In this document: one piece after another, positions 54,053 through 63,066 of the stretch
How positions within the stretch are numbered: position 1 is the stretch's first letter
Layout: each line of letters opens with the position of its first letter
DNA from: Hyphomonadaceae bacterium UBA4763
GTDB lineage: Bacteria; Pseudomonadota; Alphaproteobacteria; Caulobacterales; Aquidulcibacteraceae
NCBI GenBank assembly: GCA_002403455.1
Contig: DHHV01000124.1
Span: 4,322-68,321, forward strand
Reading direction: 5' to 3'
Length of the DNA: 64,000 nt
Program-made: the position numbers and the translations under genes
The notes under the pieces: generated by a model
Databases searched by the model: none
What the model saw: the letters and a program-made list of their open reading frames with translations, nothing else
What the model was told of the DNA's origin: nothing

Positions 54053-56020
54053 TCAAAACTGCATCCCGAGCAAATTGAACTGCGCCAGCAGGCCGGCGCC
54101 GCTGATGACGCTCAGGCTCGCCGCTAACGCCCTGATTTTGCGCAGAATCGGCCATTTTCCCCGCCAAAGCGACCAAAGGGTGCAGCCAAAAGCCGCAACG
54201 CCCGCGACCAGCGCGCCCCAGGCGGCGATCGCCGCCGTCGGCAGGCCCATCCCCGGCCATTTGTAAATGAAATCAGCGCCTTGCGCGGTCGCCTCCGCGA
54301 TGCCGAGACCCAAACAACCAAAACTCGCCAGGATCAGCAATGCCGCCGCGCAGCCGGCTAGACCGGCCGTCCGGTCGGAAAGGGTCGATTGCTGGCGCTG
54401 GATCAGTCGGTTTATCCCTCCTAAAAGCGAAAACGCCGCAATCGCGCCAACCGCACCAAACACACCCAAAGCGAATATCGGGCCTTCCAGCGGGCCCAAT
54501 TTCCGCGCGTCCATGGTCCCCGAGGGGTGAATCAAGCCGACAATCTTGCCATTTTCCTCCAAAAACCGAACGGTCTGTCCGGTATTCTCGGCCCGAAACA
54601 CGAGGCGATCGGCGGTCGGATTTAACGTTTTAAAGCCGCTTTGGCCCATCGCCGCATAGATTGCGCCATTCGGGGCCGGGGCGATCGCCAGCGCGGTAAA
54701 GGCGCCGATCAGCGCTTCGGGGCGGGTAAAATTGCGTCGCAAAGGCTGATAAAGACCGACAAAAGGCGTCAGATTGGGGGGATTGTCGGTCGCTTTCGGA
54801 GCCGAAATGGGCGCCAGAACCGGCCTTTGGGTGAGCTTTTCGACGATCAGACCAGGCAGTCGCGCCGTCAAATCCGCGCCCGTCGGGCGATTTGTTGAGA
54901 CAAAAACCCCCAGATTGAGGCGCGGAACCAGCACCATATTGGACTGAAATTGCGTCGTTCCGCCGGAATGATCAACGCCAATCTGGTCATTTGGCAGCCC
55001 ATAGAGCAAGAATCCGTCGCGCAAACCGGGCAAATCGGCGCGCGAAACCGCCGCCAAGCGCGCGCGAAGCGCGGCCGGAACGATGTTTTCGGGGCTTGAA
55101 TCGGGCGCCAACAGCGCCCGCATCCAGCGCGCCATGTCGGCGGCGCTGGCGGAAGCCGCCCCCGCGCCGGCAATATCGGTGATGAATTCGATGCTTTTGG
55201 CCGTATTTGGCGGCGTATTGGCGTATCCTTGCGCGATCTGAGCGGCTTTTTTGGGCGAAATCGGCGCCGGAAGCCCGCTTTTTTGCGCCAAATCGGGGTC
55301 ATAAGGCTCCCGAAACGAGGCGTTTTGCATGCTTAAAGGCACAAAAAAATGCGTTTCAGCGACGCTTGGCCAGTCCGTTTGCCGCTTTTCGGCAATGATC
55401 GCCGCCGCCAAGGCGGCGCCATAATTCGAATAAGCAGTTCCAACGCCCGGATCGCGCACCAAAGCGGGGCGAAATTGCGCCAAATAAGCGCGCGGACCGC
55501 GCAAATCCTCCGGCTTTTCGCGAAATAAATGCCCAAAGGTCCAGTCTTCAAAGCCGGCGCGATGGTCCATCAGATCGGCAATGGTGATTTCGCGCGCGCC
55601 GGAACGCGGGCTTATTTGCAAATCTGCGGGTAAATGCGCGTTGATCGGGTCGGAGAACGCCAAAATTCCGTCGGCTTCCAGCTGCGCCAATGCGGCCCAA
55701 ACAAAGGTTTTCGAGATCGATCCGATCCGAAACATGGAGGTTTCGGGGTCTACGCCGCGTTGGTCTTCACCCGCAATTCCATAACCACGAAGAATGGTTT
55801 GATCGCCGCGGATCACCGCCAAGGTCACGCCGGGAATCTCATCGCGCTGCATCGCAGCAGCGACAACGCCGTCAATAAAGGTAATCAAATCATCGGCTTG
55901 CGAGGTAATTGCTGCGGACGGACGCTCCGCCAACAATAATTGCGCCTGCGCGCCAAGCGTTGGAAGCAAGGCGAAGCCGATGCACAAACACGCCAGAACG
56001 CCGCGCCATCTCCGCCACAT
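54053..56020 (-). CDS. Serine hydrolase (beta-lactamase/PBP-like) with C-terminal membrane helices
   Basis: A 655-residue exported protein. After the signal peptide (about 1-26) comes a class C beta-lactamase/D-alanyl carboxypeptidase-like domain: the SxxK motif in IGSISKTFVWAAL, the YSN triad in TAYSNYGAALAA, and a late HSGGT block (GVDHSGGTTQFQS). A middle domain follows (DUF3471-like region about 425-500), then four hydrophobic segments (about 515-535, 560-580, 595-620, 630-650). Natural substrate unknown; peptides or esters are plausible. A good promoter match with an overlapping palindrome precedes it (see 56050-56077) and GGAGGAAG lies upstream of the ATG. Confidence 0.87.
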   Translation of the reverse strand: MWRRWRGVLACLCIGFALLPTLGAQAQLLLAERPSAAITSQADDLITFIDGVVAAAMQRDEIPGVTLAVIRGDQTILRGYGIAGEDQRGVDPETSMFRIGSISKTFVWAALAQLEADGILAFSDPINAHLPADLQISPRSGAREITIADLMDHRAGFEDWTFGHLFREKPEDLRGPRAYLAQFRPALVRDPGVGTAYSNYGAALAAAIIAEKRQTDWPSVAETHFFVPLSMQNASFREPYDPDLAQKSGLPAPISPKKAAQIAQGYANTPPNTAKSIEFITDIAGAGAASASAADMARWMRALLAPDSSPENIVPAALRARLAAVSRADLPGLRDGFLLYGLPNDQIGVDHSGGTTQFQSNMVLVPRLNLGVFVSTNRPTGADLTARLPGLIVEKLTQRPVLAPISAPKATDNPPNLTPFVGLYQPLRRNFTRPEALIGAFTALAIAPAPNGAIYAAMGQSGFKTLNPTADRLVFRAENTGQTVRFLEENGKIVGLIHPSGTMDARKLGPLEGPIFALGVFGAVGAIAAFSLLGGINRLIQRQQSTLSDRTAGLAGCAAALLILASFGCLGLGIAEATAQGADFIYKWPGMGLPTAAIAAWGALVAGVAAFGCTLWSLWRGKWPILRKIRALAASLSVISGAGLLAQFNLLGMQF

Positions 56021-56049
56021 CTCGAACTTCCTCCGTCTCCAAGTCGCGC

Positions 56050-56077
56050 ATTTTAATTAGCAATTTAGCTAAATCAA
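56050..56077 (-). promoter_or_regulatory. Candidate promoter of the serine hydrolase gene with ATTTAGCTAAAT palindrome
   Basis: On the minus strand TTGATT (56077-56072) and TAAAAT (56055-56050) are spaced by 16 bases. The spacer and the -35 end overlap the perfect 12-bp palindrome ATTTAGCTAAAT (56063-56074). The region is strikingly AT-rich in a GC-rich window. This layout suggests a repressor-controlled promoter about 30 bp before the gene. Confidence 0.45.
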
Positions 56078-56198
56078 GACGTTTCACGGGCAAACACAAG
56101 CGTCGGCGTGCGACCAAATTTATTCTTGCCAGACAGGGAAATCACGCTACCGTCATGCTGCGGCGCAAGAAGCGGCGTGGAGATTCCCGCAATTTCTT

Positions 56199-56870
56199 GT
56201 GGTGGGGACGATCAACGATTTGAGTAGAAAAATCTCAAGTAATTGGGTGCTTTACGGCGGCGCGGCGCTGATCGCGGCGCTGGCGGTGGCCGGGTTTGCG
56301 GTTTACCAGCAGATCGGGCGCGTGTCGTCTGGCGGCGCACTTGCGGCTTGTGGCGCCCGGGCTTTTGACGAAATCGGCGGACCGATCGATTTAATCGATG
56401 AAACCGGCGCGGCCGTCACGCAGGCAAGTTTTTCGGACAAGCCGACCCTTGTTTATTTCGGCTTTACTCAATGCCCGGATGTGTGCCCCCTGACGCTACA
56501 GACCCTTGGCGAAGCTTTTCGGCTCGGGCCGTTTTCGGCCGACGACCTCAATAGTGTGTTGATTTCATTGGATCCTGAGCGCGACACGCCGGCTGCGATG
56601 GCGCTCTATGTCGCTTCGAACGGCTTCCCGCCGGGCCTGAAAGGCCTAACCGGCGCGCCCGACGCCATCGATGCGGCGGCGAAAGCGTTCAAGATTTACC
56701 ACCAAAGGGTCGATACGCCCGACAGCGCGGCGGCCTATTCCATCGACCATTCGTCGATCCTTTATGTGATGGATCGCAATTGGAAGTTGTTAACCTTTTT
56801 TCCGGACAGTGAAGAGCCGCAGGCGATTGCCAATTGCCTGCGACACATTGTCGATAAGGCGCAAGCATGA
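56199..56870 (+). CDS. SCO1/SenC family copper chaperone
   Basis: A 223-residue membrane-anchored thioredoxin-fold protein. A single transmembrane segment (about 19-37) is followed by the copper site motif YFGFTQCPDVCPLTLQTL (two cysteines), and the third ligand histidine in YSIDHSSILYVMD. It delivers copper to the CuA site of cytochrome c oxidase or acts in thiol redox. The start shown is GTG at 56199; TTG at 56217 with GGGGACG upstream is an alternative. It begins about 180 bp from the divergent serine-hydrolase start. Confidence 0.9.
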   Translation: MVGTINDLSRKISSNWVLYGGAALIAALAVAGFAVYQQIGRVSSGGALAACGARAFDEIGGPIDLIDETGAAVTQASFSDKPTLVYFGFTQCPDVCPLTLQTLGEAFRLGPFSADDLNSVLISLDPERDTPAAMALYVASNGFPPGLKGLTGAPDAIDAAAKAFKIYHQRVDTPDSAAAYSIDHSSILYVMDRNWKLLTFFPDSEEPQAIANCLRHIVDKAQA

Positions 56871-56918
56871 TCGGGCATTCGCCGATCGCGCTGTCGCCCG
56901 CCAGCAAGGGGATCGGCC

Positions 56919-58196
56919 ATGCTGTATACGTTGTATGAACTCAACCGCGCCGCGCAGGCGCCGCTTCGGCAAATGGCGCGGTGGCAGAAGGAAGCGTTCC
57001 GCTCTCCGGCCAATCCATTGACCGGCACGGCGATCGGGCGGACGGCCGTTGCGGCGGCGGATTTATTTGAGTCGATTACGCGTCATTACGCCAAGCCAGA
57101 ATGGCGTATTAACTCGACCAAGGTCGCCGAATTGGACGTGCCGGTGACGCCGCGGATCGCCGCGCGCAAAACCTGGTGGCAGATGGTGCATTTTGAGCGC
57201 AATAACGCCGCTTTATTGGCGGCGCGCGCCAAGGCCCGTCGGGCGGAACCGGACCCGGCTGTGCTGATTGTTGCGCCCTTATCAGGTCATTACGCAACCT
57301 TGCTGCGCAATACGGTCGAGACATTTCTTCCTGATCACGAGGTTTACATTACCGATTGGGTCGATGCGCGTGCGGTTCCGCTCTACGAAGGCCGCTTTGA
57401 CCTCAATGATTATGTCGATGCGGTGATCGACATGCTGCGCCTGATCGGGCCGCGCGCCCATGTCGTGGCGGTTTGTCAGCCGGGGCCGGCAGTGTTGGCG
57501 GCCGCGGCGCTGTTGTCGGAGGCCAAGGATCCGGCCCGCCCGGCGACCATGACGATCATGGGCTCGCCGATCGACACGCGCCGCTCGCCGACCGTGCCGA
57601 ACGTTTTGGCCAAAGAGCGCCCACTCGATTGGTTCGAAAAGAACCTCGTCCACACCTTGCCGCCGCCTTATCCGGGCGCGTTGCGTCGAGTTTATCCCGG
57701 CTTCGTGCAATTGGCGAGCTTCATGAACATGAATTGGGAGCGCCATGTCGATGCGCATTGGAGCTTCTTCGAGCATTTGGTCGAAGGCGACGACGATCCG
57801 ATCGATAAACATCGCGAGTTTTACGACGAGTATCTAAGCGTTCTGGATTTGACGGCGGAGTTTTACCTGCAAACCGTCCAAGAAGTGTTCCAGGAACATT
57901 TGCTTGCCATCGGCCAAATGCGTCATCGCGGGCATGTGGTGAACCCCGCCGCCATCGAAGACATCGCTTTGATGACGGTCGAGGGCGAAAAGGACGACAT
58001 TTCCGGCATTGGTCAGACCCAGGCCGCGCATGATTTATGCGTCAACCTGCCAAAATCGATGCAATTGGATCATATCCAGCTCGGCGCCGGCCATTATGGC
58101 GTGTTCTCCGGTTCGCGCTTTCGCCGCGAAGTCTATCCAAAGATCCGGGATTTTATCACGCGCTTTGACCAGCGCTTGGCGCAAGCGGCCGAATAA
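56919..58196 (+). CDS. phaZ: Intracellular polyhydroxyalkanoate depolymerase PhaZ
   Basis: A 425-residue protein of the intracellular PHA depolymerase family. The N-terminus MLYTLYELNRAAQAPLRQMA is the family hallmark. The lipase-box-like VVAVCQPGPAVLAAAALL carries the catalytic cysteine, and ALMTVEGEKDDISGIGQT and LGAGHYGVFSGSRFR hold the Asp and His. It breaks down native PHA granules into hydroxyacids. It is 48 bp after the SCO gene on the same strand. Together with the thiolase it supports carbon-storage turnover. Confidence 0.95.
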   Translation: MLYTLYELNRAAQAPLRQMARWQKEAFRSPANPLTGTAIGRTAVAAADLFESITRHYAKPEWRINSTKVAELDVPVTPRIAARKTWWQMVHFERNNAALLAARAKARRAEPDPAVLIVAPLSGHYATLLRNTVETFLPDHEVYITDWVDARAVPLYEGRFDLNDYVDAVIDMLRLIGPRAHVVAVCQPGPAVLAAAALLSEAKDPARPATMTIMGSPIDTRRSPTVPNVLAKERPLDWFEKNLVHTLPPPYPGALRRVYPGFVQLASFMNMNWERHVDAHWSFFEHLVEGDDDPIDKHREFYDEYLSVLDLTAEFYLQTVQEVFQEHLLAIGQMRHRGHVVNPAAIEDIALMTVEGEKDDISGIGQTQAAHDLCVNLPKSMQLDHIQLGAGHYGVFSGSRFRREVYPKIRDFITRFDQRLAQAAE

Positions 58197-58222
58197 CAAC
58201 GTCCCCAGCAGAGCAAGATCCG

Positions 58223-58570
58223 ATGAACGTCACGCTTTGGCACAATCCCGGTTGCGGCTCATCAAAAAATGCGCTCGATTATTTGCGCGATAAAGGCATT
58301 GAGCCGACAATTTACCTGTATTTGAAAGAAAAACCCGATGCAGCGGTGTTGACGCAAATTTTGACGCAACTGAAAGCCAAGCCTTCGGACATTTTGCGCC
58401 CGAAAGAAAAGCTCGGCGAGGATTTGGGTCTTTATGCCGAAGGCGTCCCAGAAGAAACCATCTTGGCGGCAATGGCGGCCAATGCAAAATTGATCCAGCG
58501 CCCCGTCGCGATTACCGACAAGGGCGCGGTGATCGCCCGGCCCAAAACCAAAATCGATGAGATTTTATAA
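58223..58570 (+). CDS. ArsC/Spx-family thioredoxin-fold protein
   Basis: A 115-residue ArsC-like protein. The single catalytic-type cysteine motif NPGCGSSKNALDYLRDKGIEP and the end PVAITDKGAVIARPKTKIDEIL match the short ArsC group; only some arginines of true arsenate reductases are kept (QRPVAIT and ARPKTK). It may be a reductase of unknown substrate. It follows phaZ by 26 bp on the same strand. Confidence 0.85.
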   Translation: MNVTLWHNPGCGSSKNALDYLRDKGIEPTIYLYLKEKPDAAVLTQILTQLKAKPSDILRPKEKLGEDLGLYAEGVPEETILAAMAANAKLIQRPVAITDKGAVIARPKTKIDEIL

Positions 58571-58603
58571 CCGCTTGGCGAACGATCCATTCGCAGACCG
58601 CCG

Positions 58604-59725
58604 ATGGATCTAAAACCGCCACAAGACCCCTTTGGCCGCAATGTCTATTGCATTGGCGGCTTGCCAATCGATTGCATCGACATGGCTGCGGCGTCTGCGC
58701 GCGTTCGTGCCGCCATGCGCGCGCGCGAACGCTTGTTTCTCAGCACGCCGAATTTGAATTTCCTAGCCAACAGTCTTTCCAATCCGGCTTTTCGCGCTTC
58801 GGTCTTGCATTCAGACCTCGTGGTCGCCGATGGCGCGCCATTGGTCATGCTGGGTCGTTTGCTGGGCGCGCCTTTGCCCGAACGCGTCGCGGGGTCCGAT
58901 CTGATCGAGCGGGTCGCCGCCGATTTGCAGGCGGAAAACGCGCTCGCCAAGGTGTTTTTGTTCGGCGGACGCAGCGGCGTTGGCGCGCGAGCCCATGAAA
59001 AGCTGAAAGACGCCGCAACCGGATTGCGCAGCGTCGGCTTCCTCAATCCCGGCTTTGGCGATGTGGCGACGATGAGCAAGCCGTCGATCATCGAGACGAT
59101 CAACGCCAGCGGCGCAGATTTTCTTCTGGTCGCGCTCGGCGCCGAAAAGGGCCAAGCTTGGATCATGGCCAATCGCCATGCCTTGACCATTCCGGTGCTG
59201 TCGCATTTAGGCGCGGTGATCGATTTTTGGGCGGGCTCAATCGCGCGGGCACCAAAAGGTTTGCAACGCAGCGGGTTTGAATGGGCCTGGCGCATCGCGC
59301 AGGAACCGGCTTTGTGGCGGCGCTATTGGCGAGATTTTTGGAAAATCGCGCCGCAATTGGCGACGCATTTTTTGCCCTGGCGTCGGGATCGCCTCGAGGG
59401 TCTGAAGGAACTGGCGCCGGTCGCCTTAGCGCTGGAGACCGCCGGCGCGGGCGCGCGGCTTTATGGACGCGGGGCGATCGGGGCGGCGGCGCTTGGCCAA
59501 TGGCGAGATTTGGCGCGGCGGGCGTTACCGATCAACGGCCCGTTGAGCATCGATTTGCGCGAGATCAGCTTTGTCGACCTCGACATTCAAGCGCAGATCT
59601 TGCTGCTCGCGGCGGCCCGGGCCGACCGCCAAGCAACAACGCAATTGGCGAACGTGTCGCCAGCCTTACGCAGGCAATTAACCCATAGCGGTTTTTGGGC
59701 GGCGATGCACGCCGCCGCTTTATGA
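58604..59725 (+). CDS. WecG/TagA/CpsF glycosyltransferase fused to a STAS-like domain
   Basis: A 373-residue protein. Residues about 10-265 form a WecG/TagA-type glycosyltransferase: LSTPNLNFLANSL, VADGAPLVMLGRLLG, RVAGSDLIERV, KVFLFGGRSGVG and LVALGAEKGQAW with LSHLGAVIDFWAG. This enzyme family adds a sugar to lipid-linked sugar carriers in exopolysaccharide or teichoic-acid-type synthesis. Residues about 280-373 look like a STAS (anti-sigma-antagonist) fold: LSIDLREISFVDLDIQAQILLL, then TTQLANVSPALRRQLTHSGF. The usual phospho-serine is replaced by other residues. The fusion is unusual. No sugar-polymer genes lie next to it. Confidence 0.78.
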   Translation: MDLKPPQDPFGRNVYCIGGLPIDCIDMAAASARVRAAMRARERLFLSTPNLNFLANSLSNPAFRASVLHSDLVVADGAPLVMLGRLLGAPLPERVAGSDLIERVAADLQAENALAKVFLFGGRSGVGARAHEKLKDAATGLRSVGFLNPGFGDVATMSKPSIIETINASGADFLLVALGAEKGQAWIMANRHALTIPVLSHLGAVIDFWAGSIARAPKGLQRSGFEWAWRIAQEPALWRRYWRDFWKIAPQLATHFLPWRRDRLEGLKELAPVALALETAGAGARLYGRGAIGAAALGQWRDLARRALPINGPLSIDLREISFVDLDIQAQILLLAAARADRQATTQLANVSPALRRQLTHSGFWAAMHAAAL

Positions 59726-59727
59726 AC

Positions 59728-60171
59728 TTATGGCGTATTTGCACCGATTTGTTGTGCCGGTGCGCGGGTCCAGGTTTGGTTCTGGCAAATCGGGCCGATG
59801 CAGCCTTTAATTCTGAGTTGTTGGGGATCGCGCAACGCGATTTCGGCGCGGAACGTGCGGCCTTTGCGCGGGTCGTAAATCCGGCCGTCTTTCCATTGAT
59901 CGCCGACCGCGCTGAAACTGTCGATGATCTGCAAGCCAAGGATCCGCCGCTCGCGTTGAGCAGGGTCTTTGTTGCGGGCGTCGCGGACATCGGGGCCGAG
60001 CTCTTCGAGCTCATCGAACCAGACAATCGAACCGCAAATGCTATCGCCACAGGGCTTGATCTCGACGATCGAGGATCCGTCTTGCGTCAGCCACCGGCCC
60101 ATCACGTCTGCGCCCGCAAGCGCTGGGTTGGCGAACCCCGCCAATGCAAGTGCGATCACCACTTGTTTCAT
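59728..60171 (-). CDS. DUF2147 secreted protein
   Basis: A 147-residue protein with a signal peptide (ending PALAGA) and the DUF2147 domain: MGRWLTQDGSSIVEIKPCGDSICGSIVWF and GDQWKDGRIYDPRKGRTFRAEIALRD, then LRIKGCIGPICQNQTW. Cysteines are paired. It is an exported small beta-sandwich of unknown function common in alphaproteobacteria. Convergent, with its stop 2 bp from that of the glycosyltransferase. Confidence 0.85.
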   Translation of the reverse strand: MKQVVIALALAGFANPALAGADVMGRWLTQDGSSIVEIKPCGDSICGSIVWFDELEELGPDVRDARNKDPAQRERRILGLQIIDSFSAVGDQWKDGRIYDPRKGRTFRAEIALRDPQQLRIKGCIGPICQNQTWTRAPAQQIGANTP

Positions 60172-60406
60172 GACATCAACCCTTTGCGCAGCATTAAATC
60201 AGGCTGTCGACTGACCAGATTGACTCGCATCGTCAACGCGTACTGAGCCGCGTGATATACGCAAAAGAGTGGCGGCGCCGAGCCCTGCGTTGGCCGACCT
60301 CACGCGTCTGGCGCCAGGATTGATCCAACGCCAGTCCCTCCCAATTGACGAACGCCGCGCGGCGGCTCATGCGACCGACAGATGAACGTTGCAAGGGAGC
60401 GCAGAG

Positions 60407-61600
60407 ATGACCGCATCGCACAATTCGGACCCGATTGTCATTGTCGGCATGGCGCGCACGCCAATGGGTGGCCTCTTGGGCGAACTGAGCGGCCTGACCG
60501 CCCCGCAATTGGGCGCCGTTGCGGTGAAAGCGGCGCTGGCTGAGGCGAAAGTCGACGGCGCCGAGGTCGAGCAGGTCATCATGGGCAATGTGCTGTCGGC
60601 CGGGCAAGGCCAAGCGCCGGCGCGCCAGGCGGCTTTGGGGGCGGGCATGCCGACTTCCGCGCAGGCGACGACGCTGAACAAGATGTGCGGCTCGGGGATG
60701 CAGGCGGTTATTCTGGGCAAGACCGCGATCCAGGCGGGCGAGGCCGACATCATCGTCGCCGGCGGCATGGAAAGCATGAGCAATGCGCCGTTCTTGCTGT
60801 CAAAACTGCGCGGCGGCAACAAATATGGCCATGTCGCGGCGCAAGACCATATGGCGCTGGATGGGCTGGAAGACGCCTATGAACAAAAGCCAATGGGCCA
60901 TTATGCCGATCAGATTGCACGCGAATACCAATTCACTCGCGAGGCGCAGGACGCCTATGCTTTGGAAACCTTGCGGCGCGCGCAAGAAGCGGCCAAAACG
61001 GGCAAGTTTGATCGCGAAATCGCCGCGGTCGAGATCGCCGGCAAAAGCGAACCTTTGCGGGTCAATTCGGACGAATTGCCGAAAAAGGCGAGGCCCGACA
61101 AAATCCCCTCGTTAAAGCCGGCTTTCGCCAAAGACGGCACGGTGACGGCGGCGAACGCCTCGGCAATCTCGGATGGAGCGGCGGCGTTGGTGTTGATGCG
61201 CGCCTCGGAAGCCGACAAGCGCGGCCTCAAGCCCTTAGCGCGGATCGTCGCAACGGCCGCTCACGCGCATGAGCCGCAATATTTCACCACCGCGCCGGTA
61301 CCCGCCATGCGCAAAGCGCTGGACAAAGCCGGCTGGTCGGTCGCCGATGTCGATCTGTGGGAGATCAACGAGGCCTTTGCCGTCGTGCCGATGATCGCGA
61401 TCAAAGAACTGGGCATTTCGCCGGACCGGCTGAACGTCAATGGCGGCGCTTGCGCGCTCGGCCACCCGATCGGGGCGTCCGGCGCGCGCATCCTGGTCAC
61501 GCTGATCGCCGAGATGGAGCGGCGCGGCGCCAAACGCGGCATGGCGAGCTTGTGCATCGGCGGCGGCGAGGCGACCGCCGTTGCGGTGGAGCGAAGTTAG
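60407..61600 (+). CDS. Acetyl-CoA C-acyltransferase (thiolase)
   Basis: A 397-residue thiolase. Nucleophile Cys in LNKMCGSGMQAV, the His-containing NVNGGACALGHPIGASGAR, and the second Cys in MASLCIGGGEATAVAVE are all present. It joins two acetyl-CoA or splits 3-ketoacyl-CoA, and could serve beta-oxidation or PHA synthesis. The ATG at 60407 has GGAGCG five to ten bases before it. The 3' end overlaps the convergent VirD4-like gene by four bases. About 235 bp upstream lie between this gene and the divergent DUF2147 gene. Confidence 0.95.
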   Translation: MTASHNSDPIVIVGMARTPMGGLLGELSGLTAPQLGAVAVKAALAEAKVDGAEVEQVIMGNVLSAGQGQAPARQAALGAGMPTSAQATTLNKMCGSGMQAVILGKTAIQAGEADIIVAGGMESMSNAPFLLSKLRGGNKYGHVAAQDHMALDGLEDAYEQKPMGHYADQIAREYQFTREAQDAYALETLRRAQEAAKTGKFDREIAAVEIAGKSEPLRVNSDELPKKARPDKIPSLKPAFAKDGTVTAANASAISDGAAALVLMRASEADKRGLKPLARIVATAAHAHEPQYFTTAPVPAMRKALDKAGWSVADVDLWEINEAFAVVPMIAIKELGISPDRLNVNGGACALGHPIGASGARILVTLIAEMERRGAKRGMASLCIGGGEATAVAVERS

Positions 61601-62949
61601 ACGTCCCGCGCCGCGCCCTCGCTCGCGCGGCGAAACAGCGGATTGGGGTCGAACGTCCCGTCAAACGCCGGATCGGTCAGATAATCGGGCCGCTTGAGGA
61701 TTTCCGCCTCCGAGCCGGATTTCAGCGCCACCAGCTTGTCCGGCGGCAACATCCGCAGGCCTTGCGCATCGATATCGCCGATCATGTCGGCGAGCTCGCG
61801 CGCCATCATGTGATTGCGCACCCCGAAAATCTGCAACACGCCGGCATTGTTGACGACCGTTGGCCAGTCTTGCGGGTAAAGCTGCTTGAGCTGGGACAAA
61901 TCTTGCAAAAACGCCCAGACCTGCAGGCTGTAGGAACGCAGCAAGGTCATCGCCCGCAGCAACAGGTCGAACCGGCCCAATTGCGCGCATTCATCGATGA
62001 TGAACAAGGTGCGCCGGTCAACCATGCTGTTGCGGCTCATCACCGCGAACATCAGCGCCGCGACCCACAAGCGGAACATCGCGCCATGGCTGCCAAGCCG
62101 CGAGGGCGGCACAACGAGGAAAATCGTCATCGCTTCGCCGCGGCGCAGCGCCTGCAGATCGATCGTTGAGGGCCCCAACGTGCGCGTCGCCGCGTCCGAG
62201 CCGAGCACGGTCGTATAAGACTGCGCCGTCGACAAAATCCCCGAGCGGGTCACATCCGTCGTCGTGCAAAAGGCGGCAAAGGTCTGGTGCGACAAGCGAT
62301 TGAGATTCTTCACATTATCCAGCGTCATCGCCATGAAATGCACCGGATCGTCGCCCTTGAGGATGTCGCGGACGCGGCCGAAATGCCGGTTCTGCGGCGT
62401 TTCGCATTGGGCGACATAGGCAATGACCCCGGAAACGAGCGCCCGGCCCTGCAAATCCCAGAACGCGTCTTTGGAGACGCCAACCTCGCCGGAGAGGAGG
62501 GTCGCCAGCGTCTCGGCTTCGATATCGATCTCGGTGTCAGCCATGTCGAACACGTCGAACGGGTTGAGGCTGTCCGGTTTTTGCGTGACGACCCGGAACG
62601 GATCGACGATGAAGACGTCCTGACCCATTTCGCGGCGGCGACGCGCGGTGACGGCGGCGGCCTCGCCCTTCGGGTCGATGACGATCGCCGAGCCGGGATA
62701 GGTCAACAGATTGGGGATGATCGCGCCGCGCCCCTTGCCGGCCCCGGTCGGCGCGATGGTGATGATGTGGCCCTCCGCCTCGTGCAAAACGGGTTCGAAC
62801 GCGCCGATCGTCGGGGGCGCGTTATTGACCTCAAAGCCGAAGCGGGGTTTGGGCGCATCCGCGTCGCGCCAGCCGACCAGCAAGCCGCGCTGCAGCACCT
62901 CCGGCGTCTGCGCCAAAGCTTCAGGGCGTTTTTTGGACTTGCGCGCCAT
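61597..62949 (-). CDS. Stand-alone VirD4/TraG-type ATPase without membrane domain
   Basis: A 450-residue coupling-protein-like ATPase. Walker A is ITIAPTGAGKGRGAIIPNLL and Walker B FIIDECAQLGRFDLLLRAM, with the family stretch VIDPKGEAAAVTARRRREMG and NLNRLSHQTFAAFC. Type IV coupling proteins push DNA or protein substrates into a secretion channel. Here the two N-terminal membrane helices of VirD4 are lacking, and there is no mating-pair gene, relaxase or integrase nearby. It may be a soluble motor of other function. The gene converges on the thiolase, and mutY is upstream. Confidence 0.88.
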   Translation of the reverse strand: MARKSKKRPEALAQTPEVLQRGLLVGWRDADAPKPRFGFEVNNAPPTIGAFEPVLHEAEGHIITIAPTGAGKGRGAIIPNLLTYPGSAIVIDPKGEAAAVTARRRREMGQDVFIVDPFRVVTQKPDSLNPFDVFDMADTEIDIEAETLATLLSGEVGVSKDAFWDLQGRALVSGVIAYVAQCETPQNRHFGRVRDILKGDDPVHFMAMTLDNVKNLNRLSHQTFAAFCTTTDVTRSGILSTAQSYTTVLGSDAATRTLGPSTIDLQALRRGEAMTIFLVVPPSRLGSHGAMFRLWVAALMFAVMSRNSMVDRRTLFIIDECAQLGRFDLLLRAMTLLRSYSLQVWAFLQDLSQLKQLYPQDWPTVVNNAGVLQIFGVRNHMMARELADMIGDIDAQGLRMLPPDKLVALKSGSEAEILKRPDYLTDPAFDGTFDPNPLFRRASEGAARDV

Positions 62950-63066
62950 TCTAACCTCCAGCCCGATTTCACCGGAAATTCTTCCAGCAAGCTAGCGAAA
63001 AAAGCGCGGCATCAAGGCGCGGCCAAGGAGAAATTGAGCCGACTTTGCGGCCATTTTATTCATTCA

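Noticed and set aside
61597..62949. An integrative conjugative element
   Set aside because: Only one coupling-protein-like gene is present; no integrase, relaxase, mating-pair genes or attachment repeats are visible.
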